This document shows positions 8,597 to 16,987 of a DNA stretch of 64,000 nucleotides, in pieces. Source of the DNA: JAFGPL01 sp046485045. Lineage in GTDB: Bacteria; Bacteroidota; Bacteroidia; Bacteroidales; UBA10428. Where the stretch lies: contig JAWOHT010000007.1 in the NCBI GenBank assembly GCA_046485045.1, positions 9,133 through 73,132 on the forward strand, given 5' to 3'. Position 1 is the first letter of the stretch. Each line of letters opens with the position of its first letter. The translations under genes and the position numbers were made by a program. Under the pieces are notes generated by a model. That model saw nothing but the letters and a program-made list of their open reading frames with translations. It was not told the DNA's origin and made no database searches.

Positions 8597-8669
8597 AGCC
8601 TCTCACGGGACTCGAACCCGCGACCTGCTCATTACGAATGAGCTGCTCTACCAACTGAGCTAAAGAGGC
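8597..8669 (-). tRNA. tRNA-Thr (anticodon CGT)
   Basis: The minus strand folds as a cloverleaf with acceptor GCCTCTT/GAGAGGC (last pair T-G), D arm AGCTCAGTTGGTAGAGC, anticodon stem GCTCA/TGAGC around loop TTCGTAA (anticodon CGT), and T arm GCGGGTTCGAGTCCCGT. CCA is not encoded. Its first ten bases overlap the end of the M48 protease gene, so it is probably transcribed with that gene and released by processing. Confidence 0.95.
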
Positions 8670-9913
8670 TTATGAAATGAAGCAAATGCTTTAAGAGCCT
8701 TTACACGCTGTAACAGCGTGGGGTGCGAATAATAGAAAAATACATAGGCAGGATGGGGGGTAAGGTTTGTAAGGTTCTTCTGCGAAAGTTTTTTGAGTGC
8801 CGATATTAAATGCAGTGCATGGTAATGTCTGGCTGCGAATTTGTCGGCAGTGTATTCATTTCTTCGTGAGAAAACATTCAAAACAAGACCCGAAACAAGC
8901 GCAATCGGACTGTATAAAATCCCGAATGCGACCAACGCCAGGTGAAAACTTGGCTGGCCGGACCCAAGGGCATGCGAAAGTTGCGGACTGTCAACCAGCA
9001 GAGAAAAAATAAACAGGGTAACCGCTGTCTGAAAGATTCCTGTTGCCAATCCAATAAGGGTATGCTTCTTTTTATAATGACCGATTTCATGGGCCAGTAC
9101 AGCTACAATCTCATTTACAGAGAGATCGTTGATAAGGGTATCATAAAGTACAATTCTTTTTTTTGTTCCCAGTCCGGTGAAATATGCGTTTGACTTGGTT
9201 GATCGCTTCGACCCGTCTATCACATAGATGTTTTTTAGCTTAAATCCGGCCTTTTTGCTGAATTCTTCAATGGCATTCTTTAGTTCTCCTTCATCCAAAG
9301 GTTTTTGTTTGTTGAAAAGAGGTACAATCAGGTTGGAATAGAACATGCTCATGAAAATACTAAAGGCCGTAAAGGCGATAAGTGCATAAATCCAGAACAT
9401 CTGGCGGGTTTGTAAATAAAACCAGATGATTAAAGAGAGCAGCCCTCCGCCTATAATTGCACCAAGCAACCATCCTTTTAGTTTATCGAGAATGAATATT
9501 TTCACCGTAGTTTTATTAAAACCGAATTTTTCCTCGATAACAAACGTATCGTAGAGTGCGAATGGTATATTAATAATATCTGAAGCCAGCATAAGCAGCC
9601 CAAAAAAGATAAGCGCTACCACGATGGGGTGAACAGAATATTGCCTTGCAATTTCATCGACAAAGTTAAACCCTCCCATAAAAAACATCAACATTATGAT
9701 AACAAAGCTAAAACTGCTTGTAATCATAGAGAATTTATCATTGGCCCTTTTATATTTCTGTGATTTCTTATATTGTTCTTCGTCAAACACGTCTTTTAAA
9801 TCTTCCGGAAGAGTGGTATTCATTCTGGATGTGTTGAGAATACTTAGCACCCGCTCAAGAATGAAGTCAAAAACAGTGATGCCTATAATGATGTAAAAAA
9901 CCGTATTATACAT
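8660..9913 (-). CDS. M48-family membrane zinc metalloprotease (Ste24-like)
   Basis: The 417-residue protein has several transmembrane segments (around residues 4-22, 65-85, 100-120, 150-195 and 290-335) and the zinc-protease motif VAVLAHEIGHYKKKH near residue 275, with the third ligand in RRNEYTADKFAA near residue 355. This arrangement, with an amino-terminal CAAX-protease-like membrane domain before the M48 domain, matches Ste24/CAAX prenyl protease 1 relatives; in bacteria such proteins are thought to act in membrane-protein quality control, since prenylated CAAX substrates are not expected. The stop codon lies inside the tRNA-Thr gene. A good promoter box lies 21 bases upstream of the ATG. 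Confidence 0.92.
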   Translation of the reverse strand: MYNTVFYIIIGITVFDFILERVLSILNTSRMNTTLPEDLKDVFDEEQYKKSQKYKRANDKFSMITSSFSFVIIMLMFFMGGFNFVDEIARQYSVHPIVVALIFFGLLMLASDIINIPFALYDTFVIEEKFGFNKTTVKIFILDKLKGWLLGAIIGGGLLSLIIWFYLQTRQMFWIYALIAFTAFSIFMSMFYSNLIVPLFNKQKPLDEGELKNAIEEFSKKAGFKLKNIYVIDGSKRSTKSNAYFTGLGTKKRIVLYDTLINDLSVNEIVAVLAHEIGHYKKKHTLIGLATGIFQTAVTLFIFSLLVDSPQLSHALGSGQPSFHLALVAFGILYSPIALVSGLVLNVFSRRNEYTADKFAARHYHALHLISALKKLSQKNLTNLTPHPAYVFFYYSHPTLLQRVKALKAFASFHKPL

Positions 9914-9933
9914 ATGTCAAAATTATTGAGGTG

Positions 9934-9941
9934 CAAAAATA
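9934..9941 (-). promoter_or_regulatory. Candidate -7 promoter box (TATTTTTG) for the M48 protease gene
   Basis: On the minus strand TATTTTTG matches the Bacteroidota -7 consensus TAnnTTTG exactly and lies 21 bases before the start codon at 9913. The spacing suits a short leader. No clear -33 TTTG was confirmed. Confidence 0.5.
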
Positions 9942-9964
9942 ACAATATTAATATGAATTATGAT

Positions 9965-10990
9965 TTATTCTGTGCCCATCTGTTTGTCAAGATATCTGTA
10001 ATGCTTTAGCCTGGTTTCAATTATTTTCCTGTATTGTTTTGAGAGGTTGGTGGTTTTTATTGAATCCGACATTTCAATCCATTCAAGCGCTACCTCTGGC
10101 AAATTCTGTAGCTCGCACACCAGGGCCATATTTAAAGCAGCCTTTGCAGAAACGGTTTTATTCTTCAGATCAACGGCTTTGCGCCAGTATTCAGCCGCTT
10201 CAATCCATGATTCCCTCCTGGCATGCCATGCCCCCTGCCTGAGCAACTTGTTGTTGCTGGCATAATACACTCTTACAATATCATCCTGCCATACAGGCGC
10301 TATGCCATCTACTGCTTTTTGTCCCGTTTCATAAAATAATTGCACAATAAGGTCTCCCCCTTCAGGAAGCTGGTTCAAAGCCATATTGCAGTCATTGCCC
10401 ACCTCGGAATATTTAAGCAAATGGGAGTCTGAATGCCGGTAAAGAATCTCAAGTTGCCGCGGATAGTAAAGAGAATATTGCAGATTGATTTTAATATGGT
10501 ACTCAACAAAACACGATTCTTCAAACGGAATGATGCTAAGAGAATCTTTTAGCACGAAAGAATCAACCAATAAAAGTGCATCACACGAATCGTTACGACA
10601 TATCCGTATAATATCATTCCAGTTTGGTTCCCTGGTGCTTTTGATCGCTCTGAAATCGCTGTTCTTTGATATTATTACCGAATCGAATTTGGGAGATTGA
10701 ACCAGTTCGTCGCGCATGCCATAGAGCATATCTTTGGCAAGCATGTAATAGTTGAACCCGGGATCGAGTTTAAGATTATTGATTGAATCAAGCCTGCCTT
10801 TAGGCATTGTAAATTCGTTCTGTATCAATGCAAGCGATATTTTTTTTACATCTGTTGGAATTGGAGCATTCCCGGGTATAAGGGCACTAATTTTGGTAAC
10901 CGAATATGGGCTGCAGGCACTAACTGCAGCAATAATGATAAAGAAAATGATCTTTTTAAAACTGATAGTATTTTTAATAAAATGAACCAT
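9965..10990 (-). CDS. DUF6340-like lipoprotein with TPR-like tail
   Basis: A 341-residue predicted lipoprotein: the signal ends in AAVSACSPYS, a good lipobox at Cys26. The body resembles the Bacteroidota family DUF6340, with ISLALIQNEF, RICRNDSCDALLLVDSFVL and VRVYYASNNKLLRQGAWHARRESWIEAAEYWRKAV. The last 100 residues are helical and look like one or two tetratricopeptide-type repeats (WIEAAEYWRKAVDLKNK, AALNMALVCELQNLPEVALEWIEMS). The function of the family is not known to me. It stands alone, between the M48 gene and the cupin gene on the same strand. Confidence 0.75.
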   Translation of the reverse strand: MVHFIKNTISFKKIIFFIIIAAVSACSPYSVTKISALIPGNAPIPTDVKKISLALIQNEFTMPKGRLDSINNLKLDPGFNYYMLAKDMLYGMRDELVQSPKFDSVIISKNSDFRAIKSTREPNWNDIIRICRNDSCDALLLVDSFVLKDSLSIIPFEESCFVEYHIKINLQYSLYYPRQLEILYRHSDSHLLKYSEVGNDCNMALNQLPEGGDLIVQLFYETGQKAVDGIAPVWQDDIVRVYYASNNKLLRQGAWHARRESWIEAAEYWRKAVDLKNKTVSAKAALNMALVCELQNLPEVALEWIEMSDSIKTTNLSKQYRKIIETRLKHYRYLDKQMGTE

Positions 10991-11056
10991 CTTAATTAAA
11001 TTTCAGATATTTAAACACAGAGTATAAAAGATGAATATTGTCTTTAAGGTCATAGA

Positions 11057-11317
11057 TCATCCGAATTTATACCTTTTTTTTATGGCTTTATCTATTTTCC
11101 ATTTGCATTCAAGTCCCTTTTCAAACTCTACCCAGTCGCCAGGCCCAAAACTTATTGTGCTTCCGTCATTACCGGTAACAACAGCATTTCCTTCCAGTAT
11201 CAGGCAGGTTTCCTTATCATCGTAATACCACTGGAATACTGACGGCTCTTTGCTCCAGATACTCCATGATTCGGTGAGTGCAATCTCTTTTTCAGAAGGT
11301 TTTTTTACTTTCATCAT
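11057..11317 (-). CDS. Small cupin-domain protein
   Basis: About 86 residues forming one cupin fold: SEKEIALTESWSIWSKEPSVFQWYYDDKETCLILEGNAVVT, then a second strand set with ISFGPGDWVEFEKGLECKWKI. This is the compact cupin_3 (DUF861) type, also found in ureidoglycine aminohydrolase-like proteins; the substrate is unknown. The start at 11317 is preferred over the ATG at 11329, because a TAnnTTTG box at 11337-11344 would put the transcription start at about 11330, leaving almost no leader for the earlier ATG. The gene is divergent from the HEAT-like gene. Confidence 0.8.
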   Translation of the reverse strand: MMKVKKPSEKEIALTESWSIWSKEPSVFQWYYDDKETCLILEGNAVVTGNDGSTISFGPGDWVEFEKGLECKWKIDKAIKKRYKFG

Positions 11318-11336
11318 ATTTACAAGCATTTTTTCT

Positions 11337-11344
11337 CAAATTTA
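11337..11344 (-). promoter_or_regulatory. Candidate -7 box (TAAATTTG) for the cupin gene
   Basis: TAAATTTG on the minus strand fits TAnnTTTG. It is the leftward half of a divergent promoter region shared with the gene at 11420. Confidence 0.45.
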
Positions 11345-11365
11345 ACCGATAAAATTATATAAGAA

Positions 11366-11373
11366 TAAGTTTG
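11366..11373 (+). promoter_or_regulatory. Candidate -7 box (TAAGTTTG) for the HEAT-like gene
   Basis: TAAGTTTG fits TAnnTTTG exactly and lies 46 bases before the ATG at 11420, the rightward half of the divergent region. Confidence 0.45.
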
Positions 11374-11419
11374 CAGATAGTTTGTGATTTATATATTTTC
11401 AACAATCAAATTTACAGTG

Positions 11420-11947
11420 ATGAACTTTAAAGAACAACTTGCCGACAGCTCTATGATTATTGGTGAAATGGTGGCTGCCAGCGTGGGTTGCAATGCCGGA
11501 TATTACAGCGAAATTTTAGACCTTGTCTTAAATGAACCCATGCCTATGTCTTCAAGGGCCGGAAGGGTACTGAATATTTGTACATCTAATTGTACCGGTA
11601 TTTTTAAACCACATGTGCCCAAAGTAATAAACCATATAAGAAAAAGAGGTAATATTCATCGTTGTATTTTAAAAATATTGGCAGACCAGTACTTTGACCT
11701 CACTACCAGTCAGGAGGGCGTACTGGTTGACGCTTGTTTCAACTGGCTTGCCGATGAAAGACAAGCTGTCGCCATAAAAGCATACAGCATGGATATTCTT
11801 GAACGGTTTGCAATGAAAGAGCCAGAAATCATTCCAGAACTCACAGGGCTATTGGAAGATGCCTCGAGAAGGGGTTCTTCAGGAATCAGAAACAAAGCAT
11901 CCAAAATGATGAAACGGTTGTCGGCTTTGCGTTTTAATGATGCCTGA
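11420..11947 (+). CDS. HEAT/armadillo-like helical protein
   Basis: A 175-residue, all-helical protein of unknown function. Several helical pairs can be seen, such as LVDACFNWLADERQAVAIKAYSMDILERFAMKEPEIIPELTGLLEDA, which resembles a HEAT repeat of the kind that scaffolds protein contacts. There is no signal peptide, so it is probably cytoplasmic. The ATG at 11420 is chosen; an upstream in-frame ATG at 11384 would add 12 non-typical residues and leave only 10 bases after the promoter box. The 3' end overlaps the convergent HAD gene by 14 bases. Confidence 0.7.
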   Translation: MNFKEQLADSSMIIGEMVAASVGCNAGYYSEILDLVLNEPMPMSSRAGRVLNICTSNCTGIFKPHVPKVINHIRKRGNIHRCILKILADQYFDLTTSQEGVLVDACFNWLADERQAVAIKAYSMDILERFAMKEPEIIPELTGLLEDASRRGSSGIRNKASKMMKRLSALRFNDA

Positions 11948-12596
11948 GCAGTATATCTGTCAGTTCGTTAACATCTCCTGCAATAAAGTCAGGCGCTGCC
12001 TGCAGAATTTCTTCTTCCGATCCGTAGCCATAAACCACCCCGACAGATTGAATTCCACATTCACGGGCAGCCTGTATGTCCATACTTTTATCCCCTACCA
12101 TAACAGTCGAATTTCCGGTTTCAATAGAATAGGTACTCAAAAGTTTTTTCACCAGCAATGTTTTTCCCGCATTGGCTCCTGCTGCATCAGCCCCGGCCAC
12201 TCCTTTGAAATAATCTTTAATTTTAAAATGTTCAAGGATAAGAATGGCGTTTGACTCAAGTTTGGCGGTGGCAATGTATAACAGCGACCCGGAGTATAAT
12301 ACATCAAGAAGGCTGGTAATTCCATCATATAGTTTATTCTCATAAACCCCTTTTTGACGGTAATAGGTACGAAAATTTTTCACAGCTTCGTCAAGGCAGT
12401 CCCCGGTAATAGAGAAATGATCCTTAAACAACTCCTGTAACGGGATACCAATATAATTTACAAGCTTTTCTTTTGCCCCGGGGTCTATTCCAAGTGACTT
12501 AAGTGAATATACCAATGCATTAAGAATGCCTTCCTGTGAATCAGTCAGTGTTCCGTCAAGGTCGAAAATAACATGCTTATAAAAAGGTTCTTTCAT
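11934..12596 (-). CDS. HAD-superfamily phosphatase (phosphoglycolate phosphatase-like)
   Basis: A 220-residue haloacid-dehalogenase-type hydrolase. Motif I is FDLDGTLTDS (nucleophile Asp and acid Asp near residue 12-14), motif II/III follow with the lysine in GKTLLVKKLL, and motif IV is MVGDKSMDIQAARECG. A helical cap domain lies between residues 20 and 90. This layout matches phosphoglycolate phosphatase and related PPi-ases or beta-phosphoglucomutases; the substrate cannot be fixed. A TATATTTG box ends seven bases before the ATG, so the mRNA could be almost leaderless. Confidence 0.9.
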   Translation of the reverse strand: MKEPFYKHVIFDLDGTLTDSQEGILNALVYSLKSLGIDPGAKEKLVNYIGIPLQELFKDHFSITGDCLDEAVKNFRTYYRQKGVYENKLYDGITSLLDVLYSGSLLYIATAKLESNAILILEHFKIKDYFKGVAGADAAGANAGKTLLVKKLLSTYSIETGNSTVMVGDKSMDIQAARECGIQSVGVVYGYGSEEEILQAAPDFIAGDVNELTDILLRHH

Positions 12597-12603
12597 TGGG
12601 TTG

Positions 12604-12611
12604 CAAATATA
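12604..12611 (-). promoter_or_regulatory. Candidate -7 box (TATATTTG) for the HAD gene
   Basis: TATATTTG on the minus strand fits TAnnTTTG and ends only seven bases before the start codon, leaving almost no 5' leader. Confidence 0.45.
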
Positions 12612-12625
12612 TCATTCCTTTCTTA

Positions 12626-12633
12626 TAAATTTG
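12626..12633 (+). promoter_or_regulatory. Candidate -7 box (TAAATTTG) for the DUF2905 gene
   Basis: TAAATTTG fits TAnnTTTG and lies 18 bases before the ATG at 12652. It is divergent from the HAD promoter, 14 bases away. Confidence 0.5.
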
Positions 12634-12651
12634 CATATAAAAGTTCAGTTC

Positions 12652-12876
12652 ATGCATTCTACATTGGGTAAACATATTGTCATTGCCGGTATCATGATAG
12701 TGATTATTGGTATATTTATTTGGTTAATGGGTGATAAACTAAGCTGGCTGGGCCACCTTCCGGGCGATATAAGTATTGAAAACAAGAATTCAAAAATCTA
12801 TTTTCCGTTTACCACCATGTTGCTTGTGAGTGTGGTGCTCACTATTCTTTTTAATCTCCTGAAACGCTTGTTTTAG
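12652..12876 (+). CDS. DUF2905-family small membrane protein
   Basis: A 74-residue protein with two transmembrane helices (about residues 6-25 and 50-68) around a short loop with LGHLPGDISIENKNSKIYFPFTTML. The LPGDI and phenylalanine-proline segment are the signature of DUF2905, a widespread small membrane family of unknown function. The ATG at 12652 gives the family length; an upstream in-frame ATG at 12601 would add residues absent from relatives and begins before the promoter box. Confidence 0.85.
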   Translation: MHSTLGKHIVIAGIMIVIIGIFIWLMGDKLSWLGHLPGDISIENKNSKIYFPFTTMLLVSVVLTILFNLLKRLF

Positions 12877-12963
12877 CGGGTTATATCATTAAATTTAAAT
12901 GTATAATGATTTTTAACCTTCAAAATAAAACCATAATCAGGTATTTAATTAAAATGGAATTTA

Positions 12964-12971
12964 TATTTTTG
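12964..12971 (+). promoter_or_regulatory. Candidate -7 box (TATTTTTG) for the THX gene
   Basis: TATTTTTG fits TAnnTTTG and lies 30 bases before the ATG at 13002, in an AT-rich intergenic region. Confidence 0.5.
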
Positions 12972-13001
12972 AAAGTTTAAAATAAAATAAATTATTTGAT
13001 T

Positions 13002-13280
13002 ATGGGAAAAGGAGATAAAAAATCACGCAGAGGTAAATTATTTTCCGGATCTTTTGGTGTAAGAAGACCTAGAAAAAAGGATGTCAATAAAATAGAAGTA
13101 AAAGCCGAAATTCCAAAGGATAAACTGCAAAAACCTAAAAATGAGAAAGTTAAACAGGAAGAGCCGCAAGTAGTTGCCGTTGCCGCTGAGGAAACAAAAC
13201 CTGTAACCCCCAAGGCAGCCAAAGCACCTAAGAAAGAAGGCGCTGCCAAAACAAAAAAAGAAAAGCCTGCAGAGGAATAA
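13002..13280 (+). CDS. 30S ribosomal protein THX with long basic tail
   Basis: The first 27 residues (MGKGDKKSRRGKLFSGSFG then VRRPRKKD) match the small ribosomal protein THX, which in Thermus and many Bacteroidota sits in the head of the 30S subunit. THX is usually a few dozen residues; here it continues to 92 residues with a tail rich in lysine, alanine, proline and glutamate (EEPQVVAVAAEETKPVTPKAAKAPKKEG). The tail looks disordered. The start at 13002 is the ATG directly before GKGDKK; the TTG six bases earlier is not needed. A hairpin terminator follows 45 bases downstream. Confidence 0.9.
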   Translation: MGKGDKKSRRGKLFSGSFGVRRPRKKDVNKIEVKAEIPKDKLQKPKNEKVKQEEPQVVAVAAEETKPVTPKAAKAPKKEGAAKTKKEKPAEE

Positions 13281-13324
13281 TAATCCTGTCGGAATTTACA
13301 TTTAGCGGCAATCATTAAAATTTT

Positions 13325-13359
13325 GCCCGGTACTACAATACTGCCGGGTTATTTTTTTA
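13325..13359 (+). terminator. Rho-independent terminator after the THX gene
   Basis: CCCGG (13326-13330) and CCGGG (13344-13348) form a GC-rich stem with a 13-base loop, followed by TTATTTTTTT. It ends the THX transcript before the convergent cytochrome c assembly gene. Confidence 0.75.
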
Positions 13360-13399
13360 CTTCATGGCTAAAAATTGTATTAAAAAGTTCATAACCCGT

Positions 13400-16138
13400 T
13401 TAATCCGACGGATCTTTTACTGACCTGGCCAGCATGTATTGCCTTGTATAAGCCAACGATGCCACTACTGCAATGATCAACAGGGTATAATACACAAATG
13501 CCGGAACGGGTATAGTATCGCCCTGTGCGTATGAGTGCAGGCCAGAAAGATAGTAGTTTACCCCGAAATAGGTCATAATGACTGCGCTAAATCCCAGCAG
13601 TGACATCAGGTTAAATCCATACTGACTTTTTAATCCCGGAACCAGTCTCATATGTGTAATAAAAGCATAAACCATAATGGTTATCAGCGACCACGTTTCT
13701 TTAGGGTCCCATCCCCAGTACCTGCCCCAGGATTCATTGGCCCATATCGCTCCGAGGAAAGTACCTGCGGCCAAAAGGTAAAGGCCTATAATGAGCGCCA
13801 GTTCAATAATAGTTGACAATTCATTTATCGTAAGGTCTGTCCTCTTTTTATTGTTTAAATTTTGGAAGATCATGATTACCAGATTTACAGCAGCAAGCAG
13901 CGCTGCCATCCCGAGAAATCCATAGCTTGCAGTTATCACAGCAACATGAATTATAAGCCAATACGATTTAAGCACAGGTACCAGGTTTGTGATTTCAGGG
14001 TCCATCCAGCTGAGATGGGCGGTGCTTAAAATCAACCAGGCGAGAATAGAGCTGGTACTCAGGGCGATAGGTGATTTAAACGAAAATACTATCCCTGCAA
14101 GAACCGCTGTCCATGCTATATATGTTAATGCTTCGTAACCGTTGCTCCAGGGTGCATGGCCCGAAATATACCAGCGTGCAGCCAGCCCAAAGGCATGCAG
14201 TGTAAATGCAAGAAAAACAATAAGGGTCGATATCCGTAACAGCCATTTGGTTTTTAGTTTTGTATAAAAAACAGCAATGAAATGCATAATCAACAACACA
14301 AACCCTGTAAACCCATATATGCCGGATAAACGCGCCAACGGATTGTACTGGTTATAAAGAAGCTCAAGTTTTATTTTATAATCCGAAGGAATGATTTCGC
14401 CACCATATTCATACTGAAATGCTTTTATGGCATTTAGCAGGTCATTCGATTCTTTCCAATCATTGCTTTTGACTGATTCATGTACTTTGCCAATATAATA
14501 GGGCAAAATATGCCGCACAAATACCGAATCTTCAGAATTGAAGCCAGATGCAGAATGAGTGGGATTATACCACGTATGATCCGGATCGCCTTCTTTCGGA
14601 AAAATATTCAACATAGCCCCCGAACATGTCATATAAAAGACATTTAGCCTTTCATCGGCTCGAATTACTTCGGTATCAAACTTCGATCTTGAACCGGGTT
14701 TTTTCATATTTGCCAGTTTTACATGCTCCCTTAAAAGGTAACCGCCTGTAGAGTCGTTAAAAAAAGCGTCAAAAGTTACCAGTTTTCCGTTTATACCAAG
14801 AATGTCATTGATTTGCCTGTGACCGACTTTAATGAACGGCACTTTTTGCCACTGCTCCGGATAAACAAGCATTGACAGGACAACCTCATCGGGGGTTAAT
14901 CCTCTGAACTCATTTTTGCGGGCAATTTTTCTAAGCACCTCTGAATTTAATGTGTTCAAAGGTTTAATTCTTCCGTCGTGATCCTGAACAAGCAGGGTGC
15001 CAAAAGACTTTGCATGTTTCTTGTCTGTATTGGGTATATCAAACTGATTTGCGAGAGCACAGGCAGGCAAAATTGCCAAGAAAGCAACTGACAGGGCTAT
15101 TGCTTTTTTACTTTTTTGAATGCGCCCGGAATTGTTAAGCAAGAACCTAAAACGGCTTCGCTTGCTAAACATGCTGAAAAACATGCCTATACCCATTAAA
15201 AGGTATCCGGCATAAGTAATATTTGTTCCGGTCCTGTCATAATTAACCGAAAGAATAGTGCCTTTTTCGTCCTCGTCATAAGAAGCCTGGTAAAACCTGT
15301 AACCTTTATGTTTTAATACATGGTTCATGTAAATACTGAACTCGGGAAATAATTCATTATCTTCGACTATCACTACCCTGCTTTCGTACCCTGAAGGGCT
15401 TTTTGACCCCGGATAGCGCTCAAGCACGAAGTCGTTTAACCTCAAGCTAAATGGCAATTCAGCCTTTTGAATACCATATCTGACCTTGACAATAACATCA
15501 TTTATGGTGCGAATTTCGGTTTCGCCTACCGAATCTTTAATACGCCTGTATGAAAAGGTTTCAGTGGCAGAACCGCTGGTTATTCTGAAAACCAGTTCTT
15601 CAACAGCCCCACCGCTATTGCTGTTTGCAATTATGTTTGGATTATATGAAAGCAGTCTGACTGTAACAATCTTGTCGGTAATTTTAATTGTATGATTGTA
15701 ATTTCGTTTTGAAAGAGGATTAAGGATTACAGCCTTTGAAACAGATTTGTAATGCTCTCCGAATTGTGCTTCAATGGTAATATAGTTATCTGATGTATAA
15801 AAAATACTTGTTTCGTTTCCTTCCCTGATTTTCATGGTACCTTCAAAACCAAGATATCTTGTAGCAGCCGCACCGGCTAAGATTATGACAAAGGCCAGGT
15901 GAAAAATGAAAATAGCCGGCTTTTTATATGTTTTACGTTTAAAAGCGAGCAGAATAATATTTATTCCTCCAGAAAACAGTAATATCTCAAACCATTTTGC
16001 ATTGTAAATAATACTTCTTGCGGTTTGCGAACCAAAATCGTTTTCAATAAATGTTGCCAGGGCAAGTGAAACGGCAAAAACAACCATCAGAAAAGCCATA
16101 GTGCCGGTGGAAGAGAAGAATGCCAATACTTTTTTCAT
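13400..16138 (-). CDS. ccsA: Cytochrome c biogenesis protein, ResB-CcsA fusion
   Basis: A 912-residue membrane protein combining the two parts of the system II haem-export and ligation machinery. The amino-terminal 340 residues resemble ResB/Ccs1 (membrane segments, then a large periplasmic domain), and residues from about 600 form the CcsA/CcmF-like haem-handling part with the tryptophan-rich motif WGRYWGWDPKETW near residue 825. Histidines that could bind haem are present (for example in LHAFGLAARWYISGHAPW). Between them lies a periplasmic segment beginning with NQFDIPNTDKKHAKSFGTLLVQ, typical of Bacteroidota versions. The protein attaches haem to c-type cytochromes outside the membrane, which implies that the organism makes such cytochromes. 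Confidence 0.93.
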   Translation of the reverse strand: MKKVLAFFSSTGTMAFLMVVFAVSLALATFIENDFGSQTARSIIYNAKWFEILLFSGGINIILLAFKRKTYKKPAIFIFHLAFVIILAGAAATRYLGFEGTMKIREGNETSIFYTSDNYITIEAQFGEHYKSVSKAVILNPLSKRNYNHTIKITDKIVTVRLLSYNPNIIANSNSGGAVEELVFRITSGSATETFSYRRIKDSVGETEIRTINDVIVKVRYGIQKAELPFSLRLNDFVLERYPGSKSPSGYESRVVIVEDNELFPEFSIYMNHVLKHKGYRFYQASYDEDEKGTILSVNYDRTGTNITYAGYLLMGIGMFFSMFSKRSRFRFLLNNSGRIQKSKKAIALSVAFLAILPACALANQFDIPNTDKKHAKSFGTLLVQDHDGRIKPLNTLNSEVLRKIARKNEFRGLTPDEVVLSMLVYPEQWQKVPFIKVGHRQINDILGINGKLVTFDAFFNDSTGGYLLREHVKLANMKKPGSRSKFDTEVIRADERLNVFYMTCSGAMLNIFPKEGDPDHTWYNPTHSASGFNSEDSVFVRHILPYYIGKVHESVKSNDWKESNDLLNAIKAFQYEYGGEIIPSDYKIKLELLYNQYNPLARLSGIYGFTGFVLLIMHFIAVFYTKLKTKWLLRISTLIVFLAFTLHAFGLAARWYISGHAPWSNGYEALTYIAWTAVLAGIVFSFKSPIALSTSSILAWLILSTAHLSWMDPEITNLVPVLKSYWLIIHVAVITASYGFLGMAALLAAVNLVIMIFQNLNNKKRTDLTINELSTIIELALIIGLYLLAAGTFLGAIWANESWGRYWGWDPKETWSLITIMVYAFITHMRLVPGLKSQYGFNLMSLLGFSAVIMTYFGVNYYLSGLHSYAQGDTIPVPAFVYYTLLIIAVVASLAYTRQYMLARSVKDPSD

Positions 16139-16282
16139 CGTTAGAGTGGTTTGGTATGCAACCGAAAAATGGTGTTGTAAAGAATGATATTCACAAATAT
16201 AGTCAGAGTTTTAAACTTTACTATATGCATGGCGCTACATACTGCGGAATAATTGTACACTTATGGTCAGACAGGTTTACAT

Positions 16283-16939
16283 TTACCTGGCAGGTTCTTT
16301 GAGTTTATCTGTAAAGAGTTTTTTGAATTTTTCAATTTTCGGCGTGATTACAAATGCACAATATTGTTGAGAGGAGTTTTTATTGTAATAATTATGGTGA
16401 TAATCTTCTGCAACGTAGAAATTAGTAAGTGGAGATATCTCTGTCACGATTGGTTTTTCCCATATCTCTTCTTTGGTAAGCAAATCTTTCATCTCTACTG
16501 CCAGTTTTTTCTGCCCTTCGCTGTGGCAGAATATAACCGAACGGTATTGGGTACCAATGTCGTTTCCCTGACGGTTTAGTGTCGTAGGATCATGGGTTTG
16601 CCAGAACACTTCGAGTAGTTGCGTGAAAGATATTTTTTCAGGATTAAAAACGATGCGGGCTACTTCGGCATGACCTGTGTTACCGGTACATACCTCATTG
16701 TATGTTGGATTTTCTGTGTGTCCGCCGGCATATCCCGGCAAAACCTGTTCAACTCCTTCGAGTCTCTGAAATATAGCTTCAACGCACCAGAAGCAACCAC
16801 CGCCAAATGTTGCTGTATCGGTATTTATATTTTCCATTGTTAGTTGCGCTAATGTTTTTATTTTACCAATATATGAACCCGGGTATGCAAATGTAAGTGG
16901 TAAAACAGACAATAAAAACAGTATTTTCATATTAATCAT
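16283..16939 (-). CDS. msrA: Peptide methionine sulfoxide reductase MsrA, probably exported
   Basis: MsrA reduces the S form of methionine sulfoxide in proteins. The catalytic motif TFGGGCFWCVEAIFQRLEGV is at about residue 45, followed by GYAGGHTENPTYNEVCTGNTGHAEVA and DPTTLNRQGNDIGTQYRSVIF, all conserved in the family. The first 25 residues (MKILFLLSVLPLTFAYPGS) look like a signal peptide, which cytoplasmic MsrA lacks, so this copy may work in the periplasm. A shorter cytoplasmic form from the internal ATG before ENINTDTATFGG is also possible. No msrB domain is attached. The cytochrome c assembly gene lies downstream on the same strand. Confidence 0.94.
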   Translation of the reverse strand: MINMKILFLLSVLPLTFAYPGSYIGKIKTLAQLTMENINTDTATFGGGCFWCVEAIFQRLEGVEQVLPGYAGGHTENPTYNEVCTGNTGHAEVARIVFNPEKISFTQLLEVFWQTHDPTTLNRQGNDIGTQYRSVIFCHSEGQKKLAVEMKDLLTKEEIWEKPIVTEISPLTNFYVAEDYHHNYYNKNSSQQYCAFVITPKIEKFKKLFTDKLKEPAR

Positions 16940-16987
16940 CCCGGTGTTTGTATATTATTAAAACACCAATCATGATAAAAAGTTCGG

